Source: an uncultured Eubacteriales bacterium (lineage in GTDB: Bacteria > Bacillota > Clostridia > Oscillospirales > UBA644). Taken from it: a stretch of DNA of 64,000 nt. The notes beneath the pieces are model-generated. The model was not told where the DNA came from and made no database searches. It saw only the letters and a list, made by a program, of their open reading frames with translations. The translations under genes were made by a program, and so were the position numbers. Position 1 is the first letter of the stretch. Each line of letters opens with the position of its first letter. Location of the stretch: assembly GCA_934438175.1 (NCBI GenBank), contig CAKSBH010000006.1, forward strand, positions 1 to 64,000. The letters run 5' to 3'. This document shows positions 34,680 to 43,812 of this stretch, in pieces.

Positions 34680-36035
34680 TCAGTTCCGCAGCGAATGGAG
34701 CGGGGCGGGAATGCGTCCGGCGCGTCCGATGAAGCGGGCGGGAGAGCCGGGCGTGGTCGCCATAACCGGCGCGGAGCCCAGCAGTCCGCCGAAGGAGACG
34801 GAATCGCCCACGGTTTTTCCGAAGGCGGGAATCAGCCGGACCGCCGTGGTTTTGTTGTTGATGACGCCGATGGCTGCCTCGTCGGCGATGATGGCGGAAA
34901 GAACCTCCGCCGGGGTGTCGCCCGGAACCGCAATCATGTCCAGCCCCACCGAGCAGACGCAGGTCATCGCCTCCAGCTTGCTCAGCGTCAGCACGCCGCT
35001 TTCCGCCGCGTGGATCATACCCTCGTCCTCGGAAACGGGGATGAATGCCCCGGAGAGCCCTCCGACATGGGAGGATGCCATCACGCCGCCCTTTTTCACG
35101 GCATCGTTCAGGAGGGCAAGCGCCGCGGTCGTCCCGTGACACCCGCAGGTCTCCAGCCCCATTTCCTCAAGAATACGGGCAACCGAGTCGCCGATCTTCG
35201 GCGTCGGTGCCAGCGAAAGATCCACAATTCCGAACGGAACGCCGAGCCGCCGGGAAACCTCCGTGGTCACCAGCTGTCCCATCCGGGTGATTTTGAATGC
35301 CGTGCGCTTGACCGTATCGGCAATCTCCGTCAGATCCCCGTTGCATTTTTCCAGTGCCGTTTTCACCACGCCGGGCCCGGAAATGCCCACATTGATAGCG
35401 GTATCCGCTTCGCCCGTTCCATGGAACGCTCCCGCCATGAACGGGTTGTCCTCCACCGCGTTGGCGAAAACCACCAGCTTGGCACAGCCGATGGAATCCT
35501 CCTTCCGTGTTTCATACGCGGTCTTCCGGAGGATTTGTCCCATTTCCCGCACGGCGTTCATGTTGATGCCCGCCCGGGTGGATGCCACGTTTACGCTTCC
35601 GCATACATTGCGCGTCTCGGCAAGCGCGCGGGGCAGCGACCGGATCAGTGCCTCGTCCGTTTCGGTGCAGCCCTTTTGCACCAGGGCAGAGAAGCCGCCG
35701 ATGAAATTCACCCCGCAGGCATCCGCCGCCCTCTGCAGCGCCTGTGCATAAGGGGTCAGTTCGCTGCTGTGCGACGGCGCCGCCACCAGAGAGATGGGGG
35801 TGACCGAAATGCGTTTGTTGATGATGGGAATGCCGTATTCCTTTTCAATCTCCTGTGCCGTCGGTACCAGACGCTCCGCCCGGCGGCAGATTTTATCGTA
35901 GATGCGTCCGCAGGCGCGCTTCTCGTCCTCCGCCGCACAGTCCAGCAGGGAAATGCCCATCGTTACCGTGCGGATGTCCAGATGCTCCTGCAGAATCATG
36001 CGGATGGTTTCCAGAATGTCGTTGTCCTGAATCAT
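34680..36035 (-). CDS. UPF0210 / PFL-like family protein (451 aa)
   Basis: Matches the UPF0210 (DUF711) family by [17 protein letters not shown] N-terminus (here [13 protein letters not shown]), [33 protein letters not shown] and [19 protein letters not shown]. The family is glycine-rich and soluble, with no settled biochemical function. It lies 12 bp after a small ACT-domain gene. The UPF0237-UPF0210 pair is conserved across Firmicutes, which suggests that the ACT protein senses an amino acid or other ligand for it. The length is normal. Confidence 0.92.
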   Translation of the reverse strand: MIQDNDILETIRMILQEHLDIRTVTMGISLLDCAAEDEKRACGRIYDKICRRAERLVPTAQEIEKEYGIPIINKRISVTPISLVAAPSHSSELTPYAQALQRAADACGVNFIGGFSALVQKGCTETDEALIRSLPRALAETRNVCGSVNVASTRAGINMNAVREMGQILRKTAYETRKEDSIGCAKLVVFANAVEDNPFMAGAFHGTGEADTAINVGISGPGVVKTALEKCNGDLTEIADTVKRTAFKITRMGQLVTTEVSRRLGVPFGIVDLSLAPTPKIGDSVARILEEMGLETCGCHGTTAALALLNDAVKKGGVMASSHVGGLSGAFIPVSEDEGMIHAAESGVLTLSKLEAMTCVCSVGLDMIAVPGDTPAEVLSAIIADEAAIGVINNKTTAVRLIPAFGKTVGDSVSFGGLLGSAPVMATTPGSPARFIGRAGRIPAPLHSLRN

Positions 36036-36047
36036 GACGGTCCTCCC

Positions 36048-36317
36048 TCAGATGCGGTGCATGGAGTTGAAAATATCCTCGTGCATCGCATGAATCACCA
36101 GATTCTTTTCCTTCCCCACGGTTTCCATCCGGTCAACGAACTGCGTGAACTTCACATTGATGGCGTCAATGTTCACAATCATAATCATCACAAACATTCC
36201 GTCCATCACCTTCTGCGTAATGTCCACAATGTTGGCGTTCATGTCCGCGCATTCCCTGCTGATCTCCGCGATGATCCCCACCGCGTCCTTTCCCAAAACG
36301 GTAATGACTGCTTTCAT
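36048..36317 (-). CDS. ACT-domain protein, UPF0237 family (89 aa)
   Basis: A single ACT domain: MKAVITVLGKDAVGIIAEIS, NIVDITQKVMDGMFVMIMI and a C-terminus with DRMETVGKEKNLVI. ACT domains bind small ligands such as amino acids. The start is ATG 36315-36317, with GGACGGAG upstream; the longer upstream frame has no ribosome site. It forms an operon with the UPF0210 gene. Confidence 0.92.
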   Translation of the reverse strand: MKAVITVLGKDAVGIIAEISRECADMNANIVDITQKVMDGMFVMIMIVNIDAINVKFTQFVDRMETVGKEKNLVIHAMHEDIFNSMHRI

Positions 36318-36366
36318 CTTTCTCCGTCCTTTCCGCCGCGTCCGCGACCGTTCCGTAATTTTCTTT

Positions 36367-36395
36367 ATTATACCGCATCTTCCTTCTCCTGTCAA
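36367..36395 (-). promoter_or_regulatory. Promoter of the ACT-UPF0210 operon
   Basis: On the minus strand TTGACA, a 17-bp spacer and TATAAT with TGCGG before it. A full consensus promoter 49 bp before the start. Confidence 0.88.
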
Positions 36396-36439
36396 GTTCC
36401 GGTCGGTGGATTTTCGCCGGAATCTGCGTTAAAATCCAA

Positions 36440-36483
36440 AGCATGACGGGAGGAGCACGGAGCCGGGACACCTCCGTCATGCT
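36440..36483. repeat. Intergenic inverted repeat
   Basis: AGCATGACGGGAGG pairs with CCTCCGTCATGCT (one base unpaired) across a 17-nt loop. No T run follows. It lies in the 306-bp gap between the divergent ACT and serC promoters (36396-36701), where no gene is seen. Confidence 0.5.
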
Positions 36484-36701
36484 GCCCCGTACGCAAAGGA
36501 TGGGCTTCGTCTTTTTCTCTGCCCCGGCAAAAATCTCTTTGACCGGAAAAAAGGGGGCGGCAAAGCGGGAATCCGATACCCGGAAGGGAGGGAAACGAAG
36601 CGCGGAAAGAAAAAAGAGGGGAGGGCACCGGGGGAAAGCCGTCCGGGTGGATTTTTTCGGAAAAATCTTTGCCGCTGTCCGGCTCTTCTTGCCGGAATAC
36701 C

Positions 36702-36731
36702 TTGACAAATATGCCGATTGTATATTATAAT
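36702..36731 (+). promoter_or_regulatory. Promoter of serC-serA-rsmE
   Basis: TTGACA, an 18-bp spacer and TATAAT, 37 bp before the serC start. Confidence 0.8.
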
Positions 36732-36768
36732 AAAAAATAAACTAAAAAATCCCGTGGAGGAGGATCTT

Positions 36769-37869
36769 ATGTTTACGGAAAGAGTGTACAATTTTTCGGC
36801 AGGCCCGTCGGTCATGCCGGAGCAGGTTCTGCGCCGTGCGGCGGCAGAGATGATGAACTGTGACGGCAGTGGGATGTCCGTCATGGAAATGAGCCATCGC
36901 TCCAAGGCGTACGAAAAAATCATCACCGGGGCGGAGGCGCTTCTGCGCGAGCTGATGCGGATTCCGGACAATTACCGGGTTCTGTTTCTGCAGGGCGGCG
37001 GCTCCAGCCAGTTTGCCATGATTCCCATGAATCTGATGCGGAAGCGGAAGATCGACATCGTTGTCACCGGACAGTGGGCGTCCAAGGCGTGCAGCGAGGC
37101 ACAGAAATACGGCGATGTCCATGTGGTGGCATCGTCCAAGGACCGTCAGTTCTGCTACATCCCCAAACTGGATCCCGGCACGTTTGACGCGGAGGCGGAT
37201 TATTTCTACATCTGCCAGAACAATACCATTTACGGCACGCATTACGCCGAGCTGCCGCAGACGGGCAACGTTCCGCTGGTGGCGGATCTTTCCTCGTGCA
37301 TTCTCAGCCGTCCCTATGACATCACCCGCTACGGGCTTGCGTTTGCGGGCGCACAGAAGAATATGGGTCCTGCCGGTCTGACCGTGGTCATCGTGCGGGA
37401 GGATCTGCTCGGTCATACGCTGGAGGGCACGCCCACCATGTTCGATTATGCCGTCCATGCGAAAAACGGCTCCATGTACAACACGCCGCCTACCTATTCT
37501 ATTTATATCTGCAAACTTGTTCTGGAATGGCTGAAAAACGACATCGGCGGTCTGGAGAATATGCATGCCATCAACCGCAAAAAAGCGGGGATGTTTTACG
37601 ATTATCTGGACAGCAGCCGTCTGTTCCGTACCACGGTTCAGGGGCAGGACCGCTCGCTGATGAACATCCCGTTTGTCACGGGCAACGAGGAACTGGATGC
37701 CCGGTTTGTCGCCGAAGCGTCGGCGGCTGGCTTCGTCAACCTCAAGGGACACCGCACGGTCGGCGGAATGCGCGCCAGCCTGTACAACGCCATGCCGGTG
37801 GAAGGGGTCGAGAAGCTGATCGGCTTCATGGAAGCATTTGAAAAGAACAACGGAAAGGTCGTGGGCTGA
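36769..37869 (+). CDS. serC: Phosphoserine aminotransferase (366 aa)
   Basis: Converts 3-phosphohydroxypyruvate to phosphoserine with glutamate, the second step of serine synthesis; it can also serve vitamin B6 synthesis. Signature elements are YNFSAGPSVMPEQVL, MEMSHRSKAYEKI and LAFAGAQKNMGPAGLTVV, where the Lys of AQKN binds PLP. The start is ATG 36769 after GGAGGAGG. It overlaps serA by one base (TGATG at 37867-37871), so the two are translationally coupled. Confidence 0.97.
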   Translation: MFTERVYNFSAGPSVMPEQVLRRAAAEMMNCDGSGMSVMEMSHRSKAYEKIITGAEALLRELMRIPDNYRVLFLQGGGSSQFAMIPMNLMRKRKIDIVVTGQWASKACSEAQKYGDVHVVASSKDRQFCYIPKLDPGTFDAEADYFYICQNNTIYGTHYAELPQTGNVPLVADLSSCILSRPYDITRYGLAFAGAQKNMGPAGLTVVIVREDLLGHTLEGTPTMFDYAVHAKNGSMYNTPPTYSIYICKLVLEWLKNDIGGLENMHAINRKKAGMFYDYLDSSRLFRTTVQGQDRSLMNIPFVTGNEELDARFVAEASAAGFVNLKGHRTVGGMRASLYNAMPVEGVEKLIGFMEAFEKNNGKVVG

Positions 37870-39044
37870 TGTTTACCGTCCGTAAAATGAACAAAATCGC
37901 GCCCATCGGTCTGCAGCAGCTGGACGGCTCCCGTTTTGTCTGCTCGGACGATGCGGAAAACCCGGAGGGCATTCTGGTCCGTTCCGCCTCGCTTCATGAA
38001 TACGATTTTGACGCCAACCCGCAGCTGCGTGCCATCGCCCGTGCCGGTGCCGGCACCAACAACATCCCGCTTTCCGCCTGCTCGGAGCGCGGCATTGTGG
38101 TGTTCAACACGCCGGGCGCCAACGCCAACGCCGTCAAGGAACTGGTTCTGGCGGGTCTTCTTCTGGCTGCCCGCAACATTCTTCCCGCCGTGGAATGGGC
38201 AAAGGAAAATCTTCCGGGCAAGGGCGAGGAGATTCCCAAACTGGTCGAAAAGGGTAAGGGAAGCTTTGCCGGCAGAGAACTGCGCGGCAAGAAACTGGGT
38301 GTCATCGGGCTGGGTGCCATCGGCATCCAGATTGCCAACGCTGCCGCCGCGCTGGATATGGAGGTCCTCGGCTACGATCCGTATCTCACCGTGGAAGCGG
38401 CGTGGAAGCTGTCCCACAGCGTCCGTCCGGTCGTTTCCGTCGAAAAAATCTATAAGGAATGCGATTTCATCACCGTTCACGTCCCGCTTACGCCGGATAC
38501 CCGCGGCTCGTTTAACGCGGATGTGTTTGCCCGCATGAAGGAAGGGGTCGTTTTCCTCAATTTCGCCCGCGGCGAGCTGGTGGAATCCGCGGACCTGAAG
38601 ACGGCACTGGAAAGCGGCAGGGTGGCGTGCTATGTCACCGATTTCCCGGGCAAGGATACGTTTGATCTGCCCCATACCATTGCCATTCCGCATCTCGGCG
38701 CCTCCACGGAGGAAGCCGAAGACAACTGTGCGGTGATGGCGTGCCGTCAACTGCAGGATTACTTCCTCAACGGCAACATCGTCAACAGCGTCAACTTCCC
38801 CACAGTCAGCTGTGAGCGGAGCGCGGGCGCCCGTGTCTGCGTCCTGCACCGCAACCGTCCCGGCGCCATCGAGATGCTGTCGGGCATTCTTGCCCGTGAA
38901 GGGGTCAACATCGAAAACATCACATCCAAAGCCAAGGGTGACAACGCCTATACGATGATCGATACCGACCGCACGGAGATCCGTGCCGAAGCGCAGGAGG
39001 CCATCCGCAGCGCCGATGTCGTGATGCGCGTGGTCGTTCTGTAA
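37869..39044 (+). CDS. serA: D-3-phosphoglycerate dehydrogenase with ACT domain (391 aa)
   Basis: First step of serine synthesis: oxidises 3-phosphoglycerate with NAD. The NAD fold has GVIGLGAIGIQIANAA, the catalytic region FLNFARGELVES, and IPHLGASTEEAEDNC with the catalytic His. A C-terminal ACT domain (about 318-391, ARVCVLHRNRPGAIEMLSG) suggests serine feedback. This is the short SerA form without the intervening domain. It is the second gene of serC-serA-rsmE. Confidence 0.96.
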   Translation: MFTVRKMNKIAPIGLQQLDGSRFVCSDDAENPEGILVRSASLHEYDFDANPQLRAIARAGAGTNNIPLSACSERGIVVFNTPGANANAVKELVLAGLLLAARNILPAVEWAKENLPGKGEEIPKLVEKGKGSFAGRELRGKKLGVIGLGAIGIQIANAAAALDMEVLGYDPYLTVEAAWKLSHSVRPVVSVEKIYKECDFITVHVPLTPDTRGSFNADVFARMKEGVVFLNFARGELVESADLKTALESGRVACYVTDFPGKDTFDLPHTIAIPHLGASTEEAEDNCAVMACRQLQDYFLNGNIVNSVNFPTVSCERSAGARVCVLHRNRPGAIEMLSGILAREGVNIENITSKAKGDNAYTMIDTDRTEIRAEAQEAIRSADVVMRVVVL

Positions 39045-39055
39045 AGGAGATTGCC

Positions 39056-39781
39056 ATGCACCGTCTGTTCCTTCCGCCGCAGACCGTCGCCTCCGCCGTG
39101 GAGATTACGGGGGAGGATTGCCGTCATCTGCAGGTTCTCCGTGTGCGGCAGGGCGAAACGCTTTCGGTCAGCGACGGCGTTTCGTGGCTGTATGACGGCA
39201 GGGTGGAGCGTGTGGAAAAGGATCGTGTTCTGCTTTCGCTGTCCGGTCAGCGTCCGCTGGAGGGCGAGCCGTCTCTGCGCGTGGTATTGTGGCAGGCGGT
39301 TTGCAAGGGGGATAAAAACGAGCAGATCGTGCAGAAATGCGTGGAGCTCGGGGTCGATGCCGTGCGGTTCTTCTGCTCGGAAAACTGCGTGGCGCGTCCC
39401 TCCGGCAGAGAGGATGCCAAGATCTTCCGGCTTGCCCGTGTTTCCCGTACGGCTGCCATGCAGGCGGGGCGGGGAAGAATTCCCGAAGTCGACGGCTTTT
39501 TTCCGTTTGACGCCATGCGGGAGGCGTGCGCGGGCGCACCGTCGCTGTTTTTCTACGAAAATGCCGTCGAACGCCTTTCCTCCCATCTGGCACAGCATCC
39601 GTTCGGCGGAAAAACGTGCAACATCATCATCGGCAGTGAGGGCGGCTTCACCCCGCGGGAAGCGGAATGCCTGGTCTCGGCGGGGATTCCCGCTCTGTCG
39701 CTGGGCAGCCGGATTCTCCGTGCGGAGACGGCTCCTGCCGCTGTTCTTGCCGTGCTGATGGCATCCGTCGGAGAACTGTGA
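39056..39781 (+). CDS. rsmE: 16S rRNA m3U1498 methyltransferase RsmE (241 aa)
   Basis: Methylates uridine 1498 of 16S rRNA with SAM. It has the RsmE layout: an N-terminal PUA-like part (HRLFLPP, GEDCRHLQVLRVRQGE) and a SPOUT knot with IIIGSEGGFTPREAE and LGSRILRAETAPAAVL. It starts 11 bp after serA with AAAGGAG upstream. Its stop codon lies within a TGTGAAAA-CGA-TTTTCACA palindrome. Confidence 0.95.
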   Translation: MHRLFLPPQTVASAVEITGEDCRHLQVLRVRQGETLSVSDGVSWLYDGRVERVEKDRVLLSLSGQRPLEGEPSLRVVLWQAVCKGDKNEQIVQKCVELGVDAVRFFCSENCVARPSGREDAKIFRLARVSRTAAMQAGRGRIPEVDGFFPFDAMREACAGAPSLFFYENAVERLSSHLAQHPFGGKTCNIIIGSEGGFTPREAECLVSAGIPALSLGSRILRAETAPAAVLAVLMASVGEL

Positions 39782-39795
39782 AAACGATTTTCACA
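39777..39795. promoter_or_regulatory. Palindrome over the rsmE stop codon
   Basis: TGTGAAAA-CGA-TTTTCACA, a perfect 8-bp inverted repeat, 31 bp upstream of the next -35 box. The right arm continues as TTCACAAAAAG, like one half of the direct-repeat element found elsewhere. It could be an operator for the downstream gene or a weak transcription end. Confidence 0.45.
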
Positions 39796-39825
39796 AAAAG
39801 CCCCATTTTTTTTGTGTTCTGCATA

Positions 39826-39854
39826 TTGAAATCTTTTTGCCGATGGTGTATAAT
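39826..39854 (+). promoter_or_regulatory. Promoter of the membrane-anchored glycosidase-like gene
   Basis: TTGAAA, a 17-bp spacer and TATAAT. Confidence 0.8.
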
Positions 39855-39901
39855 AAAACAGTATTATGGACTTGAAGTCCGGTCTTAGGAGAGTTATCGG
39901 A

Positions 39902-42307
39902 ATGAAAAACGGAATGAAACGGGCATCTGCCGCCCTCCTTGCCGTGCTGCTGGCACTTGTTCTGCTTGTGCCGACGCTGGGTGCGGAGACGGAAAAGATC
40001 CTTGATTTTTCTGACCTGAACCGAACGCCCGCCGGTGAGTACGGCTTTCTGCAGGCGGACGGGGATCAGCTGGTCTTCGTTCAGGGCGGGCAGAAAACGC
40101 AGGCACGCTTTGTCGGCGTGACGTACGACCTTTCCGCCGGAATCCCGGATGCGGAGACGGCGGCGGCGATGGCAGAGGAACTCTACACCTCCGGCATCAA
40201 CCTGGTGGTGGCAGAACATGTGTACGCGGCTTTGAAAGGGGCGGACGGCGATTTCAGTGACGAAAAAGCCGAAGCGTTCGATCTCTTTGAATACGAACTG
40301 GGGCTGAAGGGCATTTATCTGTATCTCAAGGTCTTCACACCCGAAGATCTCGGGGTCGCCGGTCCGGATCTGTTTTTCGGAACCGAAACCATCAACCTCA
40401 CGCAGAGATTCCTCAAACGATTCCTTTCTCATTATAATAAAAACAAAAAGACCTACGCGGAGGATCCCACGGTCGTTGCCATTCAGTATGCTTCCGACGC
40501 CTCGCTTCTCTGGATGAACGAGGGCGATGTGCTGAAGACCGGGGACGAGCTTCAGCGTCAGTTCAACGTGTGGCTGGGCAAGAAATATGCCTCCCGCATC
40601 GATCTGGACAACGCGTGGACGTCCCGGTATCTTCACAAGGAACTGGGCGACAACGAAAATTTTGAAGACGGAACCGTCCGCATGGCAGACATTCCCAACG
40701 GCGGAAAGGAAGCCCTGTTTGACTGGGACGCTGCCGAGGTCTACGGCCGCCGTGCCGATACCATGCTGTTTCTGCTGGAAACGCAGCGCAACTCCTACGC
40801 TGCCTTTGAAAAATTCATGCGCGCACAGGATTTCAAAGGCGTTCTCCTGTACGGCGACACCTCCACCGGTCCTGCCGACACGGCTCTCGCCGGCATCGGC
40901 GATGCGGCGGCAAAGACCCTGGTGTATACCGATGGCATGACGCTTACCGATGCGTTCTGCGCCGTTGCGTCCGGCGTTATTTCCGGCAAACCGTTTTTCT
41001 TTGAATGGGATACCTCGGCGTCGCTGACCGCCAAGGCGGAGGCGTTTCTCAAGCTGACGCTGTACAGCTCGTTCCAGGGCTGGGATGCCATCATCCTCGG
41101 CAACTATTCGCAGCAGGATGCCGCCGGCTACAACGTCCGCAACGACACCGACATCTGGAGCATCTGCGGTCTTCTCTCCAACCTGTACCGGAACTATTAT
41201 ATCACCGAAGCCGATCAGCGCATCGATGTTGTCTATACGGAATCCGACACCATCTGCGAAAGCGGCCTGTACGGCAAAATTGTCGGTCCGCTTGTCTACT
41301 TCTCCAAGGTGGGCAGCGTATTTCTGGCGGGAACCGATGTGTATGAGGGCGACGCCGACGTGGCAATCTCTTCCGGCAACACCGCCAGCGGAGATTACAA
41401 CAACGCCAAGGCGATGATCCTTCATTCCTCCGTTTCCTACACCAGCCCCTACGCCACCGTGGCGGACAAGGCGGTTTGGTACAACGAAATGCTCCGTCAC
41501 GTCTCGCCGCTTACGCCGCATCTGTTCGGCGAACGTACGGTTTATACCGGCGACCGGATTGCCGTGGCGACCGATGCGGTCATCACCGATCTGGAAACAC
41601 TTTCCGATATCCTCCATTTCTTCCCCGGATACGAAGGCGAAGCCGAAAAGGACGGAATCGCCCATTCCGACACCAAGCAGCTGGCATACAACCTGAAAGA
41701 CGGCTCGCTTGCCCTGTCCGGTTCCCGTATCATGATTCTTTCCGACGATCTGACGCAGGGCATCACGCTGGAAGATTTCACCCTGCAGACCGATAAAACC
41801 AAATCCAACGTCGTGATGTTCACGCCCGACCGTACTGTGTTCTCGGTCGGCAGGGAATACATTGCCTACATCGGCGGTGTCAATGCCTCGGATAAACTTT
41901 CCGGCACCCTGCAGATGAAACGCTCGGACTACGACTGCACCGTCTACGGCATCAACGCCGACGGAACGCAGGGCGAGCAGGTCAAGGTCTCCTATCCGGA
42001 GCTCGGTCAGATTTTGGTGGAACTTGTTCCGGAATATCAGCTGTACCGCTTTGTGTTTGAAAAACGTGCCGTAGAAGACCGGCTGGTCAACCGTGAGCCG
42101 CCGGAGCCGAAGCCGAAGCCGAACCTGCTGCTGCTGATCCTGGTTCCTGCCGCCATCTTCCTTTCCATTGCCGTCACCATCGTTATCATCAACGAAAACC
42201 GCCGTGCCAAGGTCGAGGAGGAACTGCGTGTGTCCAGCCTTGCCGCCATCAAGAAGAAGCAGGCGGAGCACAAACGGAAGATCAGCCGTTTTGACGACGA
42301 AGAATAA
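39902..42307 (+). CDS. Membrane-anchored, glycosidase-like surface protein (801 aa)
   Basis: Has an N-terminal signal peptide (ALLAVLLALVLLVPTLGA) and one C-terminal membrane helix (LLLLILVPAAIFLSIAVTIVI, about 735-758), then a basic cytoplasmic tail (ENRRAKVEEELRVS and KKKQAEHKRKISRF). The external part resembles a TIM-barrel glycoside hydrolase: FVGVTYDLSAG, EELYTSGINLVVAEH, VAIQYASDASLLWMNEG, YGDTSTGPAD and FFEWDTSAS. A beta-rich domain follows. I cannot assign a GH family or name catalytic residues with confidence. AGGAGAG precedes ATG 39902. It has its own promoter and a terminator. Confidence 0.65.
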   Translation: MKNGMKRASAALLAVLLALVLLVPTLGAETEKILDFSDLNRTPAGEYGFLQADGDQLVFVQGGQKTQARFVGVTYDLSAGIPDAETAAAMAEELYTSGINLVVAEHVYAALKGADGDFSDEKAEAFDLFEYELGLKGIYLYLKVFTPEDLGVAGPDLFFGTETINLTQRFLKRFLSHYNKNKKTYAEDPTVVAIQYASDASLLWMNEGDVLKTGDELQRQFNVWLGKKYASRIDLDNAWTSRYLHKELGDNENFEDGTVRMADIPNGGKEALFDWDAAEVYGRRADTMLFLLETQRNSYAAFEKFMRAQDFKGVLLYGDTSTGPADTALAGIGDAAAKTLVYTDGMTLTDAFCAVASGVISGKPFFFEWDTSASLTAKAEAFLKLTLYSSFQGWDAIILGNYSQQDAAGYNVRNDTDIWSICGLLSNLYRNYYITEADQRIDVVYTESDTICESGLYGKIVGPLVYFSKVGSVFLAGTDVYEGDADVAISSGNTASGDYNNAKAMILHSSVSYTSPYATVADKAVWYNEMLRHVSPLTPHLFGERTVYTGDRIAVATDAVITDLETLSDILHFFPGYEGEAEKDGIAHSDTKQLAYNLKDGSLALSGSRIMILSDDLTQGITLEDFTLQTDKTKSNVVMFTPDRTVFSVGREYIAYIGGVNASDKLSGTLQMKRSDYDCTVYGINADGTQGEQVKVSYPELGQILVELVPEYQLYRFVFEKRAVEDRLVNREPPEPKPKPNLLLLILVPAAIFLSIAVTIVIINENRRAKVEEELRVSSLAAIKKKQAEHKRKISRFDDEE

Positions 42308-42322
42308 ACATTCTGTATAGTG

Positions 42323-42356
42323 AACGAAGCGGGAAAAGATTCCCGCTTCGTTTTTC
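42323..42356 (+). terminator. Terminator of the membrane-anchored protein gene
   Basis: A perfect 13-bp stem AACGAAGCGGGAA with its complement, 4-nt loop, ending in TTTTTC. Confidence 0.92.
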
Positions 42357-42385
42357 AAAAACTGTTTTTGTCCGAGGTGAATTGT

Positions 42386-43588
42386 ATGGAATACCCCGTT
42401 TCCAACCGGATGAGCCGGATCCGTGGCTCTGCCATCCGGGAAATCTTCAAATATGCCGCCGATCCGTCTGTCATTTCGCTTGCCGGCGGCAACCCCGCGC
42501 CGGAACTGTTTCCCAACCGGGAACTTGCGGAGATCGCCGCCGATCTTCTGCGGAATCAGCCCGTTCTGTCGCTGCAGTACGGCATTACGGAAGGATACCT
42601 GCCGCTGCGGGAAGCCGTTCGTGACCGTCTCCTTCGGAAAGAGGGCATCGGCGGGGCGGAGGATGACCTCATCATCACCTCCGGCGGGCAGCAGGGAATC
42701 GAACTTGCCACGAAGATTCTTGTCAACGAGGGTGACACCGTGGTGGTGGAGCAGCCCAGCTTCATCGGCGCGCTCAATGCGTTCCGCTCCTACGGGGCAA
42801 ACCTTGTGTCCGTTCCCGTCGAACCGGACGGGCTCGATCCCGATGCGCTCGACCGTGTTCTTCTGCAAAGCCGGAACGTCCGCTTCCTGTACACCATTCC
42901 CACCTTCCAGAATCCGACGGGTGTGACCATGAGCGAGGAAAAGCGCCGCCGTGTGTATGAGGTGGCACGGAAGCACAACATCCTCATCCTGGAGGATAAC
43001 CCCTATGGCGAACTGTCCTTTGACGGCTCCCGGAGAAAGACCCTCAAATCCATGGATGCCGACGGCAGAGTGCTGTACAGCGGCTCGTTTTCCAAAATTC
43101 TGGCTCCCGGTCTCCGGGTGGGTTACCTCTGCGCCGACCGTGCGCTGATTCGCAGAATCGTCGTTGCCAAACAGGTGTCGGATGTGCATACCCCGATGCT
43201 GCCGCAGCTGCTGGCGTACGGATATATGACCCGCTGCGACCCGGATGCTCTCATTTCGGAGATGCGGGCGACCTATGCCCATAAATGCGCCGTCATGCTT
43301 TCCGCCATGGAACGGGAATTTCCGCGGGAGATTACGTATACCCGTCCGGACGGCGGACTTTTCATCTGGTGCGATCTCGGTCACGGCATCGATACGCTGC
43401 CGCTTGCCCGAGAGGCATTGGCGGAAAAGGTCGTGTTTGTTCCCGGCAGCACCTTCCAGGTGGATCCGGACGCTCCGTGCAGCTCCCTTCGGCTCAATTA
43501 TTCCACGGTTTCGGACGAACGGATCAACGAGGGCATCCGTCGTCTCGGCACCGTGTTCGGCAAAGCGCTTCGCGATTGCGGACGCTGA
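42386..43588 (+). CDS. PLP-dependent aminotransferase, 2-aminoadipate/MocR-like (400 aa)
   Basis: A fold-type I aminotransferase. Visible are VISLAGGNPAPELFP near residue 30, QYGITEGYLPLREAV, ITSGGQQGIELATKIL, PTFQNPTGVTM, ILEDNPYGEL and the PLP lysine in SGSFSKILAPGLRVGY. The pattern matches the LysN / 2-aminoadipate and aromatic transaminase group without the GntR DNA-binding domain. The start is ATG 42386 with GAGGTGA upstream; no promoter is obvious after the preceding terminator. The amino acid used cannot be told from sequence. Confidence 0.88.
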   Translation: MEYPVSNRMSRIRGSAIREIFKYAADPSVISLAGGNPAPELFPNRELAEIAADLLRNQPVLSLQYGITEGYLPLREAVRDRLLRKEGIGGAEDDLIITSGGQQGIELATKILVNEGDTVVVEQPSFIGALNAFRSYGANLVSVPVEPDGLDPDALDRVLLQSRNVRFLYTIPTFQNPTGVTMSEEKRRRVYEVARKHNILILEDNPYGELSFDGSRRKTLKSMDADGRVLYSGSFSKILAPGLRVGYLCADRALIRRIVVAKQVSDVHTPMLPQLLAYGYMTRCDPDALISEMRATYAHKCAVMLSAMEREFPREITYTRPDGGLFIWCDLGHGIDTLPLAREALAEKVVFVPGSTFQVDPDAPCSSLRLNYSTVSDERINEGIRRLGTVFGKALRDCGR

Positions 43589-43735
43589 AAAAAAAGATTT
43601 CCGTTTTTTACCGCAAAAGGAAATATCCCACCGGAAAATCCGATGTTTTTTCGTGCAAAATGAAAATGTCGGGATTTTTGTGTAAAACAGAAAAAAACTG
43701 CTTCTGTTTTTGTATGTTTTTTTTGGGAAATAATC

Positions 43736-43764
43736 TTGACAATTCGGCGAATTTCCGATATAAT
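43736..43764 (+). promoter_or_regulatory. Consensus promoter of the surface protein gene
   Basis: TTGACA, a 17-bp spacer and TATAAT. The leader includes a small GCACA-GAA-TGTGC hairpin just before AGGAGG. Confidence 0.9.
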
Positions 43765-43812
43765 TAAGATAAATCAACGCACAGAATGTGCGAAAATTTA
43801 GGAGGAAAAACC

